Source: an uncultured Lachnospiraceae bacterium
GTDB taxonomy: Bacteria > Bacillota > Clostridia > Lachnospirales > Lachnospiraceae
NCBI GenBank assembly: GCA_902797475.1
Contig: CADBTG010000065.1
Coordinates: 1-6,017, forward strand
DNA length: 6,017 nt
Direction: 5' to 3'
The notes beneath the pieces are model-generated. The model worked only from the letters and a program-made list of their open reading frames with translations. It had not been told where the DNA came from and made no database searches. The position numbers and the translations under genes are program-made. How positions within the stretch are numbered: position 1 is the first letter of the stretch; each line of letters begins with the position of its first letter. Positions 1 through 4,838 of this stretch are shown piece after piece.

Positions 1-333
1 GGAGAGGACAGCGAGGGAAATGAGATGGCATTTGCCCCGGATGTGCCCGTATCGATGAATATGTGGGGCTTCACGCCCGATTTCCTCAATGAACTTCAGG
101 ATAAGTTCACCGAGTTCCTTGCAACGGAGGCGAAGGCCAATCCGCTGAAGTCGGAATACCTTCTGCCGCAGGTGGTCGGTGAGATGGTAAGAGCCGGACG
201 TGCCGAGGTTGCCGTGCTTCCGACGGCTGACCGCTGGTTCGGCGTTACGTACAAAGAGGACAAGCCGCTGTTCGTGGCGTCCATCACAAAGCTGATCGAG
301 GAGGGAGAGTTTCCCAAATCGGTATTTCCGTAA
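1..333 (+). CDS. Nucleotidyltransferase-like protein, C-terminal part (5' truncated by window)
   Basis: The reading frame is open from base 1 and ends at TAA 331-333, so about 110 C-terminal residues are seen and the start lies outside the window. The ATG at 25 is internal: it has no SD and the family is much longer, usually near 300 residues. Segments such as VSMNMWGFTPDFL, NPLKSEYLLPQVV and WFGVTYKEDKP resemble, from memory, the C-terminal half of the NTP_transferase (sugar-phosphate nucleotidyltransferase) proteins common in Clostridia. Such enzymes couple a sugar phosphate to a nucleotide in the cytoplasm, but the catalytic N-terminal NTP-binding loop is not in view, so substrate and activity cannot be judged. 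The ComF-family gene starts 10 bp downstream and is probably cotranscribed. Family assignment is fairly good; the specific function is unknown. Confidence 0.75.
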   Translation, partial: GEDSEGNEMAFAPDVPVSMNMWGFTPDFLNELQDKFTEFLATEAKANPLKSEYLLPQVVGEMVRAGRAEVAVLPTADRWFGVTYKEDKPLFVASITKLIEEGEFPKSVFP

Positions 334-343
334 ATGAGGTTTT

Positions 344-1075
344 ATGGGTTCTTTCTTTGATCTGTTATTCCCACCCCGTTGCCCGATTTGCGACGGGGTG
401 AGATTTTCCGGGGAACCGGTTCTGTGTCCCGGCTGCGAAAGCCGGGTGTCTTATATCCGCGAACCGTCCTGCATGTGCTGCGGACGGCCGATCCTGAACG
501 AGGATCGGGAATTCTGCTACGATTGCCAAAAACGTGAAAGAAGTTATACCGGGGGAGTTGCCCTCGGAACCTATGAGGGCGCCCTCCGTGAGTCGGTGCT
601 CCGCTTTAAGTACGACAAAAGGGAGGAGTATGCCCGTTGGTACGCGCAGACCCTTTATGAGCGAAACCGGCTGAAGTTAACAAGGCTTCGGGCCGATGCG
701 ATCATTCCGGTTCCGATGCATCCCTTAAAGGAGCGGAAGCGCGGCTATAACCAGGCGGCAAGCTTTGCAAGAGAACTCGGCGCCTGCCTTGACGTCCCGG
801 TTTTGGAGGGCGTTCTGATCAGAGCGCGAAAGACCGAGCCGCAAAAGGGACTTAACGATGTTGCAAGACTGCAGAATCTGCTGTCCGCATTTGCCGTGGA
901 CGGTGATAAGCTGTCTGAATGGAAAAAGGACCACCCGTTTGAAAGGGTGATCCTTGTGGATGACATTTATACGACCGGGACAACGATGGAAGCTTGCGCC
1001 AGGCTGTTGAAACAGGCGGGCGTTCTTCGCGTGTCGCCGGTTACCGTGGCCGTTGCAAGCGGCTTCGCCGATTAA
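344..1075 (+). CDS. comF: ComF-family phosphoribosyltransferase-like protein
   Basis: This is a 243-aa protein, a normal length for the ComF/GntX family. The N-terminus has a zinc-ribbon-like set of cysteines (C13xxC16, C28xxC31, C43xxC46, C58xxC61), fitting a double zinc-binding domain. The C-terminal half is a type I phosphoribosyltransferase fold: IPVPMHPLKERKRGYNQ at 121-137, a TEPQKGL...R..N block at 164-178 and the PRPP-binding loop VILVDDIYTTGTT at 202-214. In naturally competent Firmicutes ComF helps take up single-stranded DNA at the cytoplasmic face; in non-competent hosts the role is unsettled. A GAGG at 336-339 lies 4 nt before the ATG and overlaps the end of the upstream gene's region, suggesting translational coupling. 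No other com genes are in the window, so competence is not implied. The stop overlaps the converging cvfB-like stop. Confidence 0.92.
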   Translation: MGSFFDLLFPPRCPICDGVRFSGEPVLCPGCESRVSYIREPSCMCCGRPILNEDREFCYDCQKRERSYTGGVALGTYEGALRESVLRFKYDKREEYARWYAQTLYERNRLKLTRLRADAIIPVPMHPLKERKRGYNQAASFARELGACLDVPVLEGVLIRARKTEPQKGLNDVARLQNLLSAFAVDGDKLSEWKKDHPFERVILVDDIYTTGTTMEACARLLKQAGVLRVSPVTVAVASGFAD

Positions 1076-1911
1076 GCTTCCTCAGTGAGGCGGATGCCGT
1101 CGTCGGCAACGGTAATCAGATGCTCGCGGTACAGATGTCCGACGGCCCGTTTGAAGGCAGCCTTACTTAAGCAGAAGCGCGCCTTGATTTCTTCGGCGTC
1201 GCTCTTGTCGTGATACGGCAGGAATCCGCCGGCGCCCTTTAATGCCGAAAGAATCAGTTTGGAGTCGGCATCCATCTGCATGTGTGCCTTCTCGCGAAGG
1301 GAGAGCGTCAGCTTGCCGTCCGCAAGAACGCGCGCTACGCGGGCTTCCACAAGCTGGCCGGAACGGAGCGGGTACGGCAGGTCGTCCTTCGGAATCAGCG
1401 CGGAGTAGCGGTCGTCAACGGCCACGAAGGCACCGAAATTGCGGCTGACCTCATAGACGGTTCCGCTGACTTTGTCATCTTTTTTATACGGCGAATCAGT
1501 CGGCAGATAGTCATAGACCCGCATCGTGGCAGAAAGCCGGCTGCTCTTGTCGATATACAGCCCGACCAGAACTTCGTCGCCTTCCTTTAAAGGTCTGGTC
1601 TGCTCGCGGTAGGGCAGAAACAGGTTCTTGGCAAGTCCCCAATCCAAAAACGCGCCGATGTTATTGACCTGCGCAACAGGCAGAACGGCAATCCCGCCGA
1701 GTGTGATCGGGGGAATCTCCTTGGTTGCAATCGGGCGGTCTTCGGAGTCTTTATAGACAAATACGACCACTTCGTCGCCTTCCTTCTCGTCGGCAAGCTG
1801 GTTCTTAGGTAAGAGCACCTGCTCGGAATCGCTGCGGTCGGCTTTCAGGTAGGCGCCGTTTTGCGAAAAGCGGTCCAGTATAAGCGTCTGTTTTTTACCG
1901 AGTTCAATCAT
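1072..1911 (-). CDS. cvfB: CvfB-like S1 RNA-binding protein
   Basis: This is a 279-aa protein of the CvfB/YitL family. It shows an S1-like OB segment at about 1-65, a second at 72-132 (GGIAVLPV...NIGAFLDWG...LFLP) and a third at 145-206 (VSGTVYEVSRNFGAFVAV...ALIP...LTLSLR). A winged-helix-like C-terminus follows at about 215-279. CvfB in Staphylococcus aureus binds RNA and affects virulence gene expression; a general post-transcriptional role here is inferred. The frame can be extended to a TTG at 1917, but GAGGA (complement of 1918-1922) would then touch the start codon. From the ATG at 1911 the spacing is 6 nt, so ATG is preferred. The gene converges on comF with stops overlapping by 4 bp, and its promoter region is shared divergently with the CPBP protease gene. 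Confidence 0.9.
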   Translation of the reverse strand: MIELGKKQTLILDRFSQNGAYLKADRSDSEQVLLPKNQLADEKEGDEVVVFVYKDSEDRPIATKEIPPITLGGIAVLPVAQVNNIGAFLDWGLAKNLFLPYREQTRPLKEGDEVLVGLYIDKSSRLSATMRVYDYLPTDSPYKKDDKVSGTVYEVSRNFGAFVAVDDRYSALIPKDDLPYPLRSGQLVEARVARVLADGKLTLSLREKAHMQMDADSKLILSALKGAGGFLPYHDKSDAEEIKARFCLSKAAFKRAVGHLYREHLITVADDGIRLTEEA

Positions 1912-1927
1912 AGTCAATCCTCACTTC

Positions 1928-1940
1928 CGGGGTTTCCCCG
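1928..1940 (-). repeat. Short GC hairpin in the cvfB 5' leader
   Basis: CGGGG (1928-1932) and CCCCG (1936-1940) are perfect 5-bp complements around a 3-nt loop. In the minus-strand transcript the hairpin sits 5 nt upstream of the GAGGA ribosome binding site. It could affect transcript stability or initiation, but there is no T-run, so it is not a terminator. Confidence 0.4.
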
Positions 1941-1949
1941 TTTGGGCAA

Positions 1950-1978
1950 AGTATAGCATAATACATCAAAGAAATGAA
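1950..1978 (-). promoter_or_regulatory. Predicted sigma-A promoter for the cvfB-like gene
   Basis: On the minus strand a TATACT -10 (complement of 1950-1955) is preceded by TGC, giving an extended -10. A weak -35, TTCATT (complement of 1973-1978), lies 17 nt upstream. Transcription would begin near 1943, giving a leader of about 30 nt with the hairpin and SD. The -35 is poor, so the call rests on the extended -10 and position. Confidence 0.5.
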
Positions 1979-1988
1979 GTGATTTCTT
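1969..1988. repeat. Inverted repeat between divergent promoters, candidate operator
   Basis: AAGAAAT (1969-1975) and ATTTCTT (1982-1988) are perfect complements separated by 6 nt. The repeat overlaps the -35 of the minus-strand promoter and the first two bases of the plus-strand -35. That is a suitable place for one regulator to affect both genes. No regulator is encoded nearby, and AT-rich DNA gives such repeats by chance. Confidence 0.35.
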
Positions 1989-2015
1989 GTATTTACCAAA
2001 GGAAAATGTTATAAT
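1987..2015 (+). promoter_or_regulatory. Predicted sigma-A promoter for the protease-trxB operon
   Basis: A perfect TATAAT -10 (2010-2015) lies 17 nt after a moderate -35, TTGTAT (1987-1992). The start point should be near 2022, giving a leader of roughly 37 nt before the TTG start at 2059. The promoter covers any upstream in-frame start (TTG 1987, ATG 2014), so those cannot be used by this transcript. Confidence 0.75.
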
Positions 2016-2045
2016 GCCTACGTGTGCGGTTTCGAAAAAGGGATC

Positions 2046-2053
2046 GGAGGTGA
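2046..2053 (+). promoter_or_regulatory. Ribosome binding site that sets a TTG start for the CPBP protease
   Basis: GGAGGTGA is a near-ideal Shine-Dalgarno sequence. It ends 5 nt before the in-frame TTG at 2059-2061, whereas no in-frame ATG lies at proper distance. This, with the promoter position, moves the start well downstream of the longest open frame. Confidence 0.8.
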
Positions 2054-2058
2054 ATTCC

Positions 2059-3006
2059 TTGAAGCGGAAAGAAGAAGTCAATCTGGTGTTTCTGCTGACG
2101 GTGGCGGTATATCTTGCCGTATCGTTTCTGATTTCCTTTCTTCCGTCGCTTCCCTTTGTGCCGTTAATCCTGGTGAGCCAGTTTGCGATTGCCTGTGTTC
2201 CTTTTGTCTATGCAATCAGGCGGGGGAACGTGAAAGAGGAAATCATCGGGAAGGGACTCAGTGCCGGAAACATCATCCTTCTTGTGATGTTTACGCTTTG
2301 CATCGAGCCGCTGCTTACGTTGATTAACGGACTGTCTCAGTGCTTTTTCGAAACGCCGACGACGGACATGATTACCGAAGAAGCAGCCGGGAAGCCGTTC
2401 ATGGTAATGTTTCTTCTGGTTGCGCTACTTCCGGCAATTTGCGAGGAATTCGTCTATCGGGGCGTGTTCTTCCGAGGCTATGAGAAGATCGGCGTTATTC
2501 CGGGAGCAATCCTTTCGGGATTGTTGTTCGGTGTTCTGCATGCGAACCTGAACCAGTTTACGTACGCATTTGTCATGGGTGTGATTTTTGCGCTTGCGGT
2601 ATATGTGACCGGCTCTTTGTGGGCGGGTACCGTAATGCATCTGACGGTGAACGGGCTGTCGACAGTGCTTTTATATCTGCTGCCGATAATCCGAAAGAAC
2701 CTGCCGAAGGACCTGCAGGAAACCCTGGCAGCAGAAACAAGTGAGGCTCTGACGGTGCCGGTCGTGCTTCGGACATTTGCCGTTCCGGCATTGTTCGGCT
2801 CGGTCCTTGCCTGGTTTTTACTCCGGGAGATTGCAACTAACTGCGGCACCCTTAATGACCTTCGTGAGCAGTTTCATAAAAAAGGAAAGATGAAAACGTT
2901 CCTCGGAATGTTTACGGTACCGCTTACCGCGGGGGTTTTGCTGATGGTACTGTTGATGATTCTGGCGGAGATTGCGATGCATAATCCGGCCGCCGGGGGA
3001 CTGTAA
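2059..3006 (+). CDS. CPBP-family intramembrane metalloprotease
   Basis: From the TTG at 2059 the protein has 315 residues and begins MKRKEEVNLVF. It is highly hydrophobic, with about eight or nine membrane segments (roughly 8-29, 33-53, 69-91, 114-133, 144-162, 167-185, 187-211, 233-256, 279-307). The signature motifs of the CPBP (Abi/CAAX prenyl protease-like, Rce1-related) family are intact. They are EEFVYR with E129, E130 and R134, FGVLH ending in H161, and HLTVN with H194 and N198. The glutamates and histidines are the expected catalytic residues. The family includes eukaryotic Rce1; in bacteria it includes bacteriocin-immunity and signalling proteases with mostly unknown substrates. No bacteriocin gene is adjacent. 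trxB follows after 21 bp, so the two share a transcript. The C-terminal extension after the HxxxN motif contains two further membrane segments. Confidence 0.9.
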   Translation: MKRKEEVNLVFLLTVAVYLAVSFLISFLPSLPFVPLILVSQFAIACVPFVYAIRRGNVKEEIIGKGLSAGNIILLVMFTLCIEPLLTLINGLSQCFFETPTTDMITEEAAGKPFMVMFLLVALLPAICEEFVYRGVFFRGYEKIGVIPGAILSGLLFGVLHANLNQFTYAFVMGVIFALAVYVTGSLWAGTVMHLTVNGLSTVLLYLLPIIRKNLPKDLQETLAAETSEALTVPVVLRTFAVPALFGSVLAWFLLREIATNCGTLNDLREQFHKKGKMKTFLGMFTVPLTAGVLLMVLLMILAEIAMHNPAAGGL

Positions 3007-3027
3007 GAAAGAAAAGAGGATAAACAA

Positions 3028-3945
3028 ATGTATGATCTTGTGATTATCGGGTCCGGTCCTGCCGGAATGGCGGCTGCCGTGTATGCGGCCCGTGCGGAGC
3101 TCGATTTTATCGTTGTCGAGAAGGACATCAGCGGAGGACAGATTCTGGAAACCTCCGATATCGATAACTATCCGGGTTACCAAAACATCAGCGGATTCGA
3201 TCTCGCGGAGAAGTTCCGTGCCCATGCCGAGGCCTGCGGGACGGAAATCATCGAGGGAATGAAAATCGAAGACTTCAAGCAGATCGAGGGCGGCTTTGAG
3301 CTTTTGTTTGACGGCGCCAAGACGATTGAGACGAAGACGATTCTGATTGCGACCGGTGCAAATCCGCGAAAACTCGGCTGCCCCGGCGAAGAGGAACTGG
3401 CCGGCGCGGGCGTATCGTACTGCGCAACCTGTGACGGAGCGTTCTTTAAGGGACGCGAGACAATGGTTGTCGGCGGCGGCAACACGGCGGTGGAGGATGC
3501 CATTTTCCTCGCCCGCTTCTGCAGCAAGGTAACGCTTGTGCACAGAAGAGATTCCCTTCGTGCTTCGAAGAATCTCGTGACGAAGCTGCAGTCTCTGCCG
3601 AACGTCACAATCATTTGGGACAGTGTTGTCGAGAAGATTAACGGCGAAGGAAGAGTCAGCTCGGTTGTATTGAAGAATGTCAAGACCGGCGAAACGACGG
3701 ATTATCCCGTTAACGGTGTTTTCGTTGCTGTCGGAACGAAGCCGAACAATCTCGGCTGGAGCGGGAAGATTCCTTGTGACGAGAGCGGATACTTCATCGC
3801 GGGTGAGACCGGAGAGACCCAAATCCCGGGAATCTTCGCAGCCGGCGATGTGCGGACCAAGAACTTAAGGCAGATCATTACGGCGGCGGCCGACGGTGCC
3901 AATGCGGTGTACCGGATTGAACAGTATCTTGCCGAAATGAGATAA
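3028..3945 (+). CDS. trxB: Thioredoxin reductase (NADPH type)
   Basis: This is a 305-aa flavoprotein of ordinary TrxB length. It reduces thioredoxin in the cytoplasm using NADPH and FAD, supplying thiol reduction for ribonucleotide reductase and oxidative-stress repair. Visible motifs are the FAD loop GSGPAG at 8-13, IATG at 107-110, the redox-active CATC with C132 and C135, the second nucleotide-binding loop GGGNTA at 149-154 and the C-terminal FAD motif GDVR...RQIITAAADG at 273-290. HRRDSLRA at 172-179 matches the usual NADPH-phosphate-binding HRRxxxRA. This argues for NADPH use rather than the ferredoxin-dependent or NADPH-motif-lacking relatives found in some Clostridia. AGAGGA at 3015-3020 lies 7 nt before the ATG. 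No thioredoxin gene is present in the window. It is cotranscribed with the CPBP protease and ends at an intrinsic terminator. Confidence 0.96.
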   Translation: MYDLVIIGSGPAGMAAAVYAARAELDFIVVEKDISGGQILETSDIDNYPGYQNISGFDLAEKFRAHAEACGTEIIEGMKIEDFKQIEGGFELLFDGAKTIETKTILIATGANPRKLGCPGEEELAGAGVSYCATCDGAFFKGRETMVVGGGNTAVEDAIFLARFCSKVTLVHRRDSLRASKNLVTKLQSLPNVTIIWDSVVEKINGEGRVSSVVLKNVKTGETTDYPVNGVFVAVGTKPNNLGWSGKIPCDESGYFIAGETGETQIPGIFAAGDVRTKNLRQIITAAADGANAVYRIEQYLAEMR

Positions 3946-3950
3946 ATGAG

Positions 3951-3982
3951 AGGAGCTCTTAACGGAGCTCCTTTTCTGTTTT
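3951..3982 (+). terminator. Intrinsic terminator after trxB
   Basis: AGGAGCTC (3951-3958) pairs perfectly with GAGCTCCT (3965-3972) around a 6-nt loop. It is followed by TTTT, then CTG and another TTTT. It begins 5 nt after the trxB stop and should end the protease-trxB transcript. Confidence 0.9.
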
Positions 3983-3998
3983 CGGATGAAGAAATCTG

Positions 3999-4019
3999 AC
4001 AATTATGTTACATAATTGT
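3999..4019. repeat. Perfect 9-bp-arm palindrome left of the DnaA boxes
   Basis: ACAATTATG (3999-4007) and CATAATTGT (4011-4019) are perfect complements around TTA. The size and short spacer fit a dimeric regulator's operator. It lies just after the trxB terminator and has no T-run, so it is not a second terminator. Its outer sequence is related to the palindrome at 4317-4333. Confidence 0.6.
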
Positions 4020-4112
4020 TACGAAAAATGTGTTGACAAAAACGGTTTTTGCAATCTTGCACAAAAGACTATCGTAGAACGCAAAAGTGCAATTTATTTT
4101 ATAAACCGAAAT

Positions 4113-4148
4113 TGTGGATAACTTTTCCCAAAAGTGAAGTTATCCACA
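4113..4148. repeat. Inverted pair of perfect DnaA boxes
   Basis: TGTGGATAAC (4113-4122) and GTTATCCACA (4139-4148) are perfect 10-bp complements with a 16-nt spacer. Each arm contains a full DnaA box plus one matching outer base, so the symmetry extends beyond the box itself. Two DnaA molecules would face each other here. Confidence 0.8.
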
Positions 4149-4182
4149 TCGTTTTTATCCGAAAAAGTGCCATTTTCCTTGC

Positions 4183-4224
4183 TTTTCCACAAAAACATCC
4201 ACTTTATCCACAAAAACATTCCAT
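4183..4224 (+). repeat. Tandem 21-bp repeat carrying DnaA boxes
   Basis: Two adjacent 21-bp units (4183-4203 and 4204-4224) match at 17 of 21 positions. Each starts with a DnaA box (TTTTCCACA, then TTATCCACA) and continues AAAACAT. The 21-bp period is two turns of DNA, so both boxes face the same side. The layout recalls iterons, but only two units are present. Confidence 0.7.
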
Positions 4225-4316
4225 TTTTGTAGTACATTTTTCGAATGAATCAACCGAAAATATGTTTTGTGGAAAAAGGAGAAAACGCCCTGTTTTGACG
4301 TAAAAAGGAACGTGAA

Positions 4317-4333
4317 ACAATTTGCGAAATTGT
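4317..4333. repeat. Palindrome right of the DnaA boxes
   Basis: ACAATTT (4317-4323) and AAATTGT (4327-4333) are perfect complements around GCG. The right arm continues so that AATTGTCAGA (4328-4337) is the exact reverse complement of TCTGACAATT at 3995-4004. The two palindromes thus bracket the DnaA cluster with a shared element. Confidence 0.55.
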
Positions 4334-4355
4334 CAGAAAACAGTCTGAAAGGCGG

Positions 4356-4387
4356 TTTTTCGGAGGGAGAAAAAAGACTCCGAAGAA
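4356..4387. repeat. Inverted repeat able to form a 10-bp stem
   Basis: TTTTTCGGAG (4356-4365) can pair with CTCCGAAGAA (4378-4387) through 10 pairs, one of them G-U, around a purine-rich 12-nt loop. It lies upstream of the promoter at 4451 and has no T-run after it. A terminator or leader role is therefore not supported and its function is unknown. Confidence 0.4.
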
Positions 4388-4450
4388 AGCGACGGATTAT
4401 GACAGATTTTCCGTAATTTTCCCGCGAATGCGCGACCGGGCGAAAGACCT

Positions 4451-4479
4451 TTGCAAACAGGCACGGGATTTGGTATAGT
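4451..4479 (+). promoter_or_regulatory. Predicted sigma-A promoter for the right-hand operon
   Basis: TTGCAA (4451-4456) and TATAGT (4474-4479) are separated by 17 nt. Transcription would start near 4486, giving a leader of about 32 nt before the ATG at 4518. The TTG at 4487 that would extend the first gene is at the start point and lacks an SD. Confidence 0.65.
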
Positions 4480-4517
4480 GTTATTTGGAAGATTGTTTTT
4501 TGCGAGAGGAGGACGGA

Positions 4518-4790
4518 ATGGACAGAAACCAGTTGATGACATTTATCGGGCAGATTGTCCGAATTGCGAAGGACCAGACGCAGGCCGCTCTCCTGTTAAG
4601 CCAGTTAGAGGAACTGCTTGCAAAGGATGACCAAAAGGACGAAGAGCAGCTTGCACTTGTCAAAGGGTTGCAGAACTGCGTTTCGGAACTGATGACACTG
4701 CCGAAGGATCAGCCGCTTAATGAACAGGTGCTGCTTTTGGCGTACCGCCGTTCCATGGAAAGAAAAGTCTGGTCGGAGAAATACGGCTGA
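4518..4790 (+). CDS. Small helical protein of unknown function
   Basis: This is a 90-aa soluble protein beginning MDRNQLMTFIGQIVRIAK. AGGAGG at 4507-4512 lies 5 nt before the ATG, which fixes this start over the in-frame TTG at 4485. The sequence is rich in Leu, Gln, Lys and Glu, with no glycine-rich loop, cysteine motif, signal peptide or membrane segment. It reads as two or three amphipathic helices with a charged, possibly flexible stretch KDDQKDEE at 36-43. No family is recognised. It is the first gene after a promoter and lies 48 bp before the LRR-protein gene, so it is likely the leading member of that operon. A small adaptor or partner for the downstream proteins is possible but only a guess from position. 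Confidence 0.8.
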   Translation: MDRNQLMTFIGQIVRIAKDQTQAALLLSQLEELLAKDDQKDEEQLALVKGLQNCVSELMTLPKDQPLNEQVLLLAYRRSMERKVWSEKYG

Positions 4791-4838
4791 TCGGGACAGC
4801 AGAGCGGTCCTTTGCGCGTAACGTATTCGGGGTAATCT

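Larger units (their letters stand above)
4113..4276. other. DnaA-box cluster, candidate replication origin or DnaA-binding locus
   Basis: Five good DnaA boxes lie within 164 bp. Perfect TTATCCACA is at 4113-4121 (minus), 4140-4148 (plus) and 4204-4212 (plus). TTTTCCACA, which fits the accepted TTWTNCACA consensus, is at 4183-4191 (plus) and 4268-4276 (minus). Weaker candidates are TCTTGCACA at 4055-4063 and TTATCCGAA at 4155-4163. The boxes at 4140, 4183, 4204 and 4268 are 43, 21 and 64 bp apart, close to 4, 2 and 6 helical turns. By hand count 4081-4260 has 57 G/C of 180. DnaA binding is a strong inference. Origin function is less sure because dnaA, dnaN, rpmH and gidA are absent from the window and genes on both sides run the same way. 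It could instead be a regulatory or titration cluster of the kind known in Bacillus subtilis outside oriC. Confidence 0.75.
3946..4517. other. Long non-coding region with origin-like content
   Basis: Between the trxB stop and the next credible start there are 572 bases without a convincing gene. In order it holds the trxB terminator, a 21-bp palindrome, an AT-rich stretch with the DnaA-box cluster, a second palindrome, a hairpin-forming repeat and the promoter of the right-hand operon. An isolated TTGACA at 4033-4038 has no -10 at a workable distance. Open frames here start at rare codons without SD and run through the DnaA boxes, so they look fortuitous. Confidence 0.7.

Noticed and set aside
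1094..1105. GCCG/CGGC hairpin near the end of comF as a terminator
   Set aside because: The stem is only 4 bp, it lies inside the cvfB coding sequence and no T-run follows.
2818..3822. Long minus-strand open frame (334 codons) opposite trxB
   Set aside because: It lies antisense to an unmistakable trxB, has no recognisable domain and is rich in Arg, Leu and Ser as expected of a shadow frame in biased coding DNA.
4033..4038. Perfect TTGACA as a -35 element
   Set aside because: No acceptable -10 occurs 15-19 nt downstream, and no gene follows within the AT-rich stretch.
4183..4224. Plasmid-type iteron origin
   Set aside because: Only two repeat units exist, there is no Rep gene, and the flanking genes are ordinary chromosomal housekeeping genes.
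4230..4234. Possible DnaA-trio element (TAGTA) near the boxes
   Set aside because: Only a single TAG followed by TAC is present; a trio element needs several consecutive repeats next to a box.
4049..4303. 84-codon plus-strand open frame across the DnaA boxes
   Set aside because: It starts at TTG without an SD, its sequence is simply the translation of AT-rich box repeats, and it has no domain-like pattern.
4333..4542. 69-codon minus-strand open frame in the intergenic region
   Set aside because: No SD or family resemblance, and it overlaps the start, SD and promoter of the plus-strand gene.
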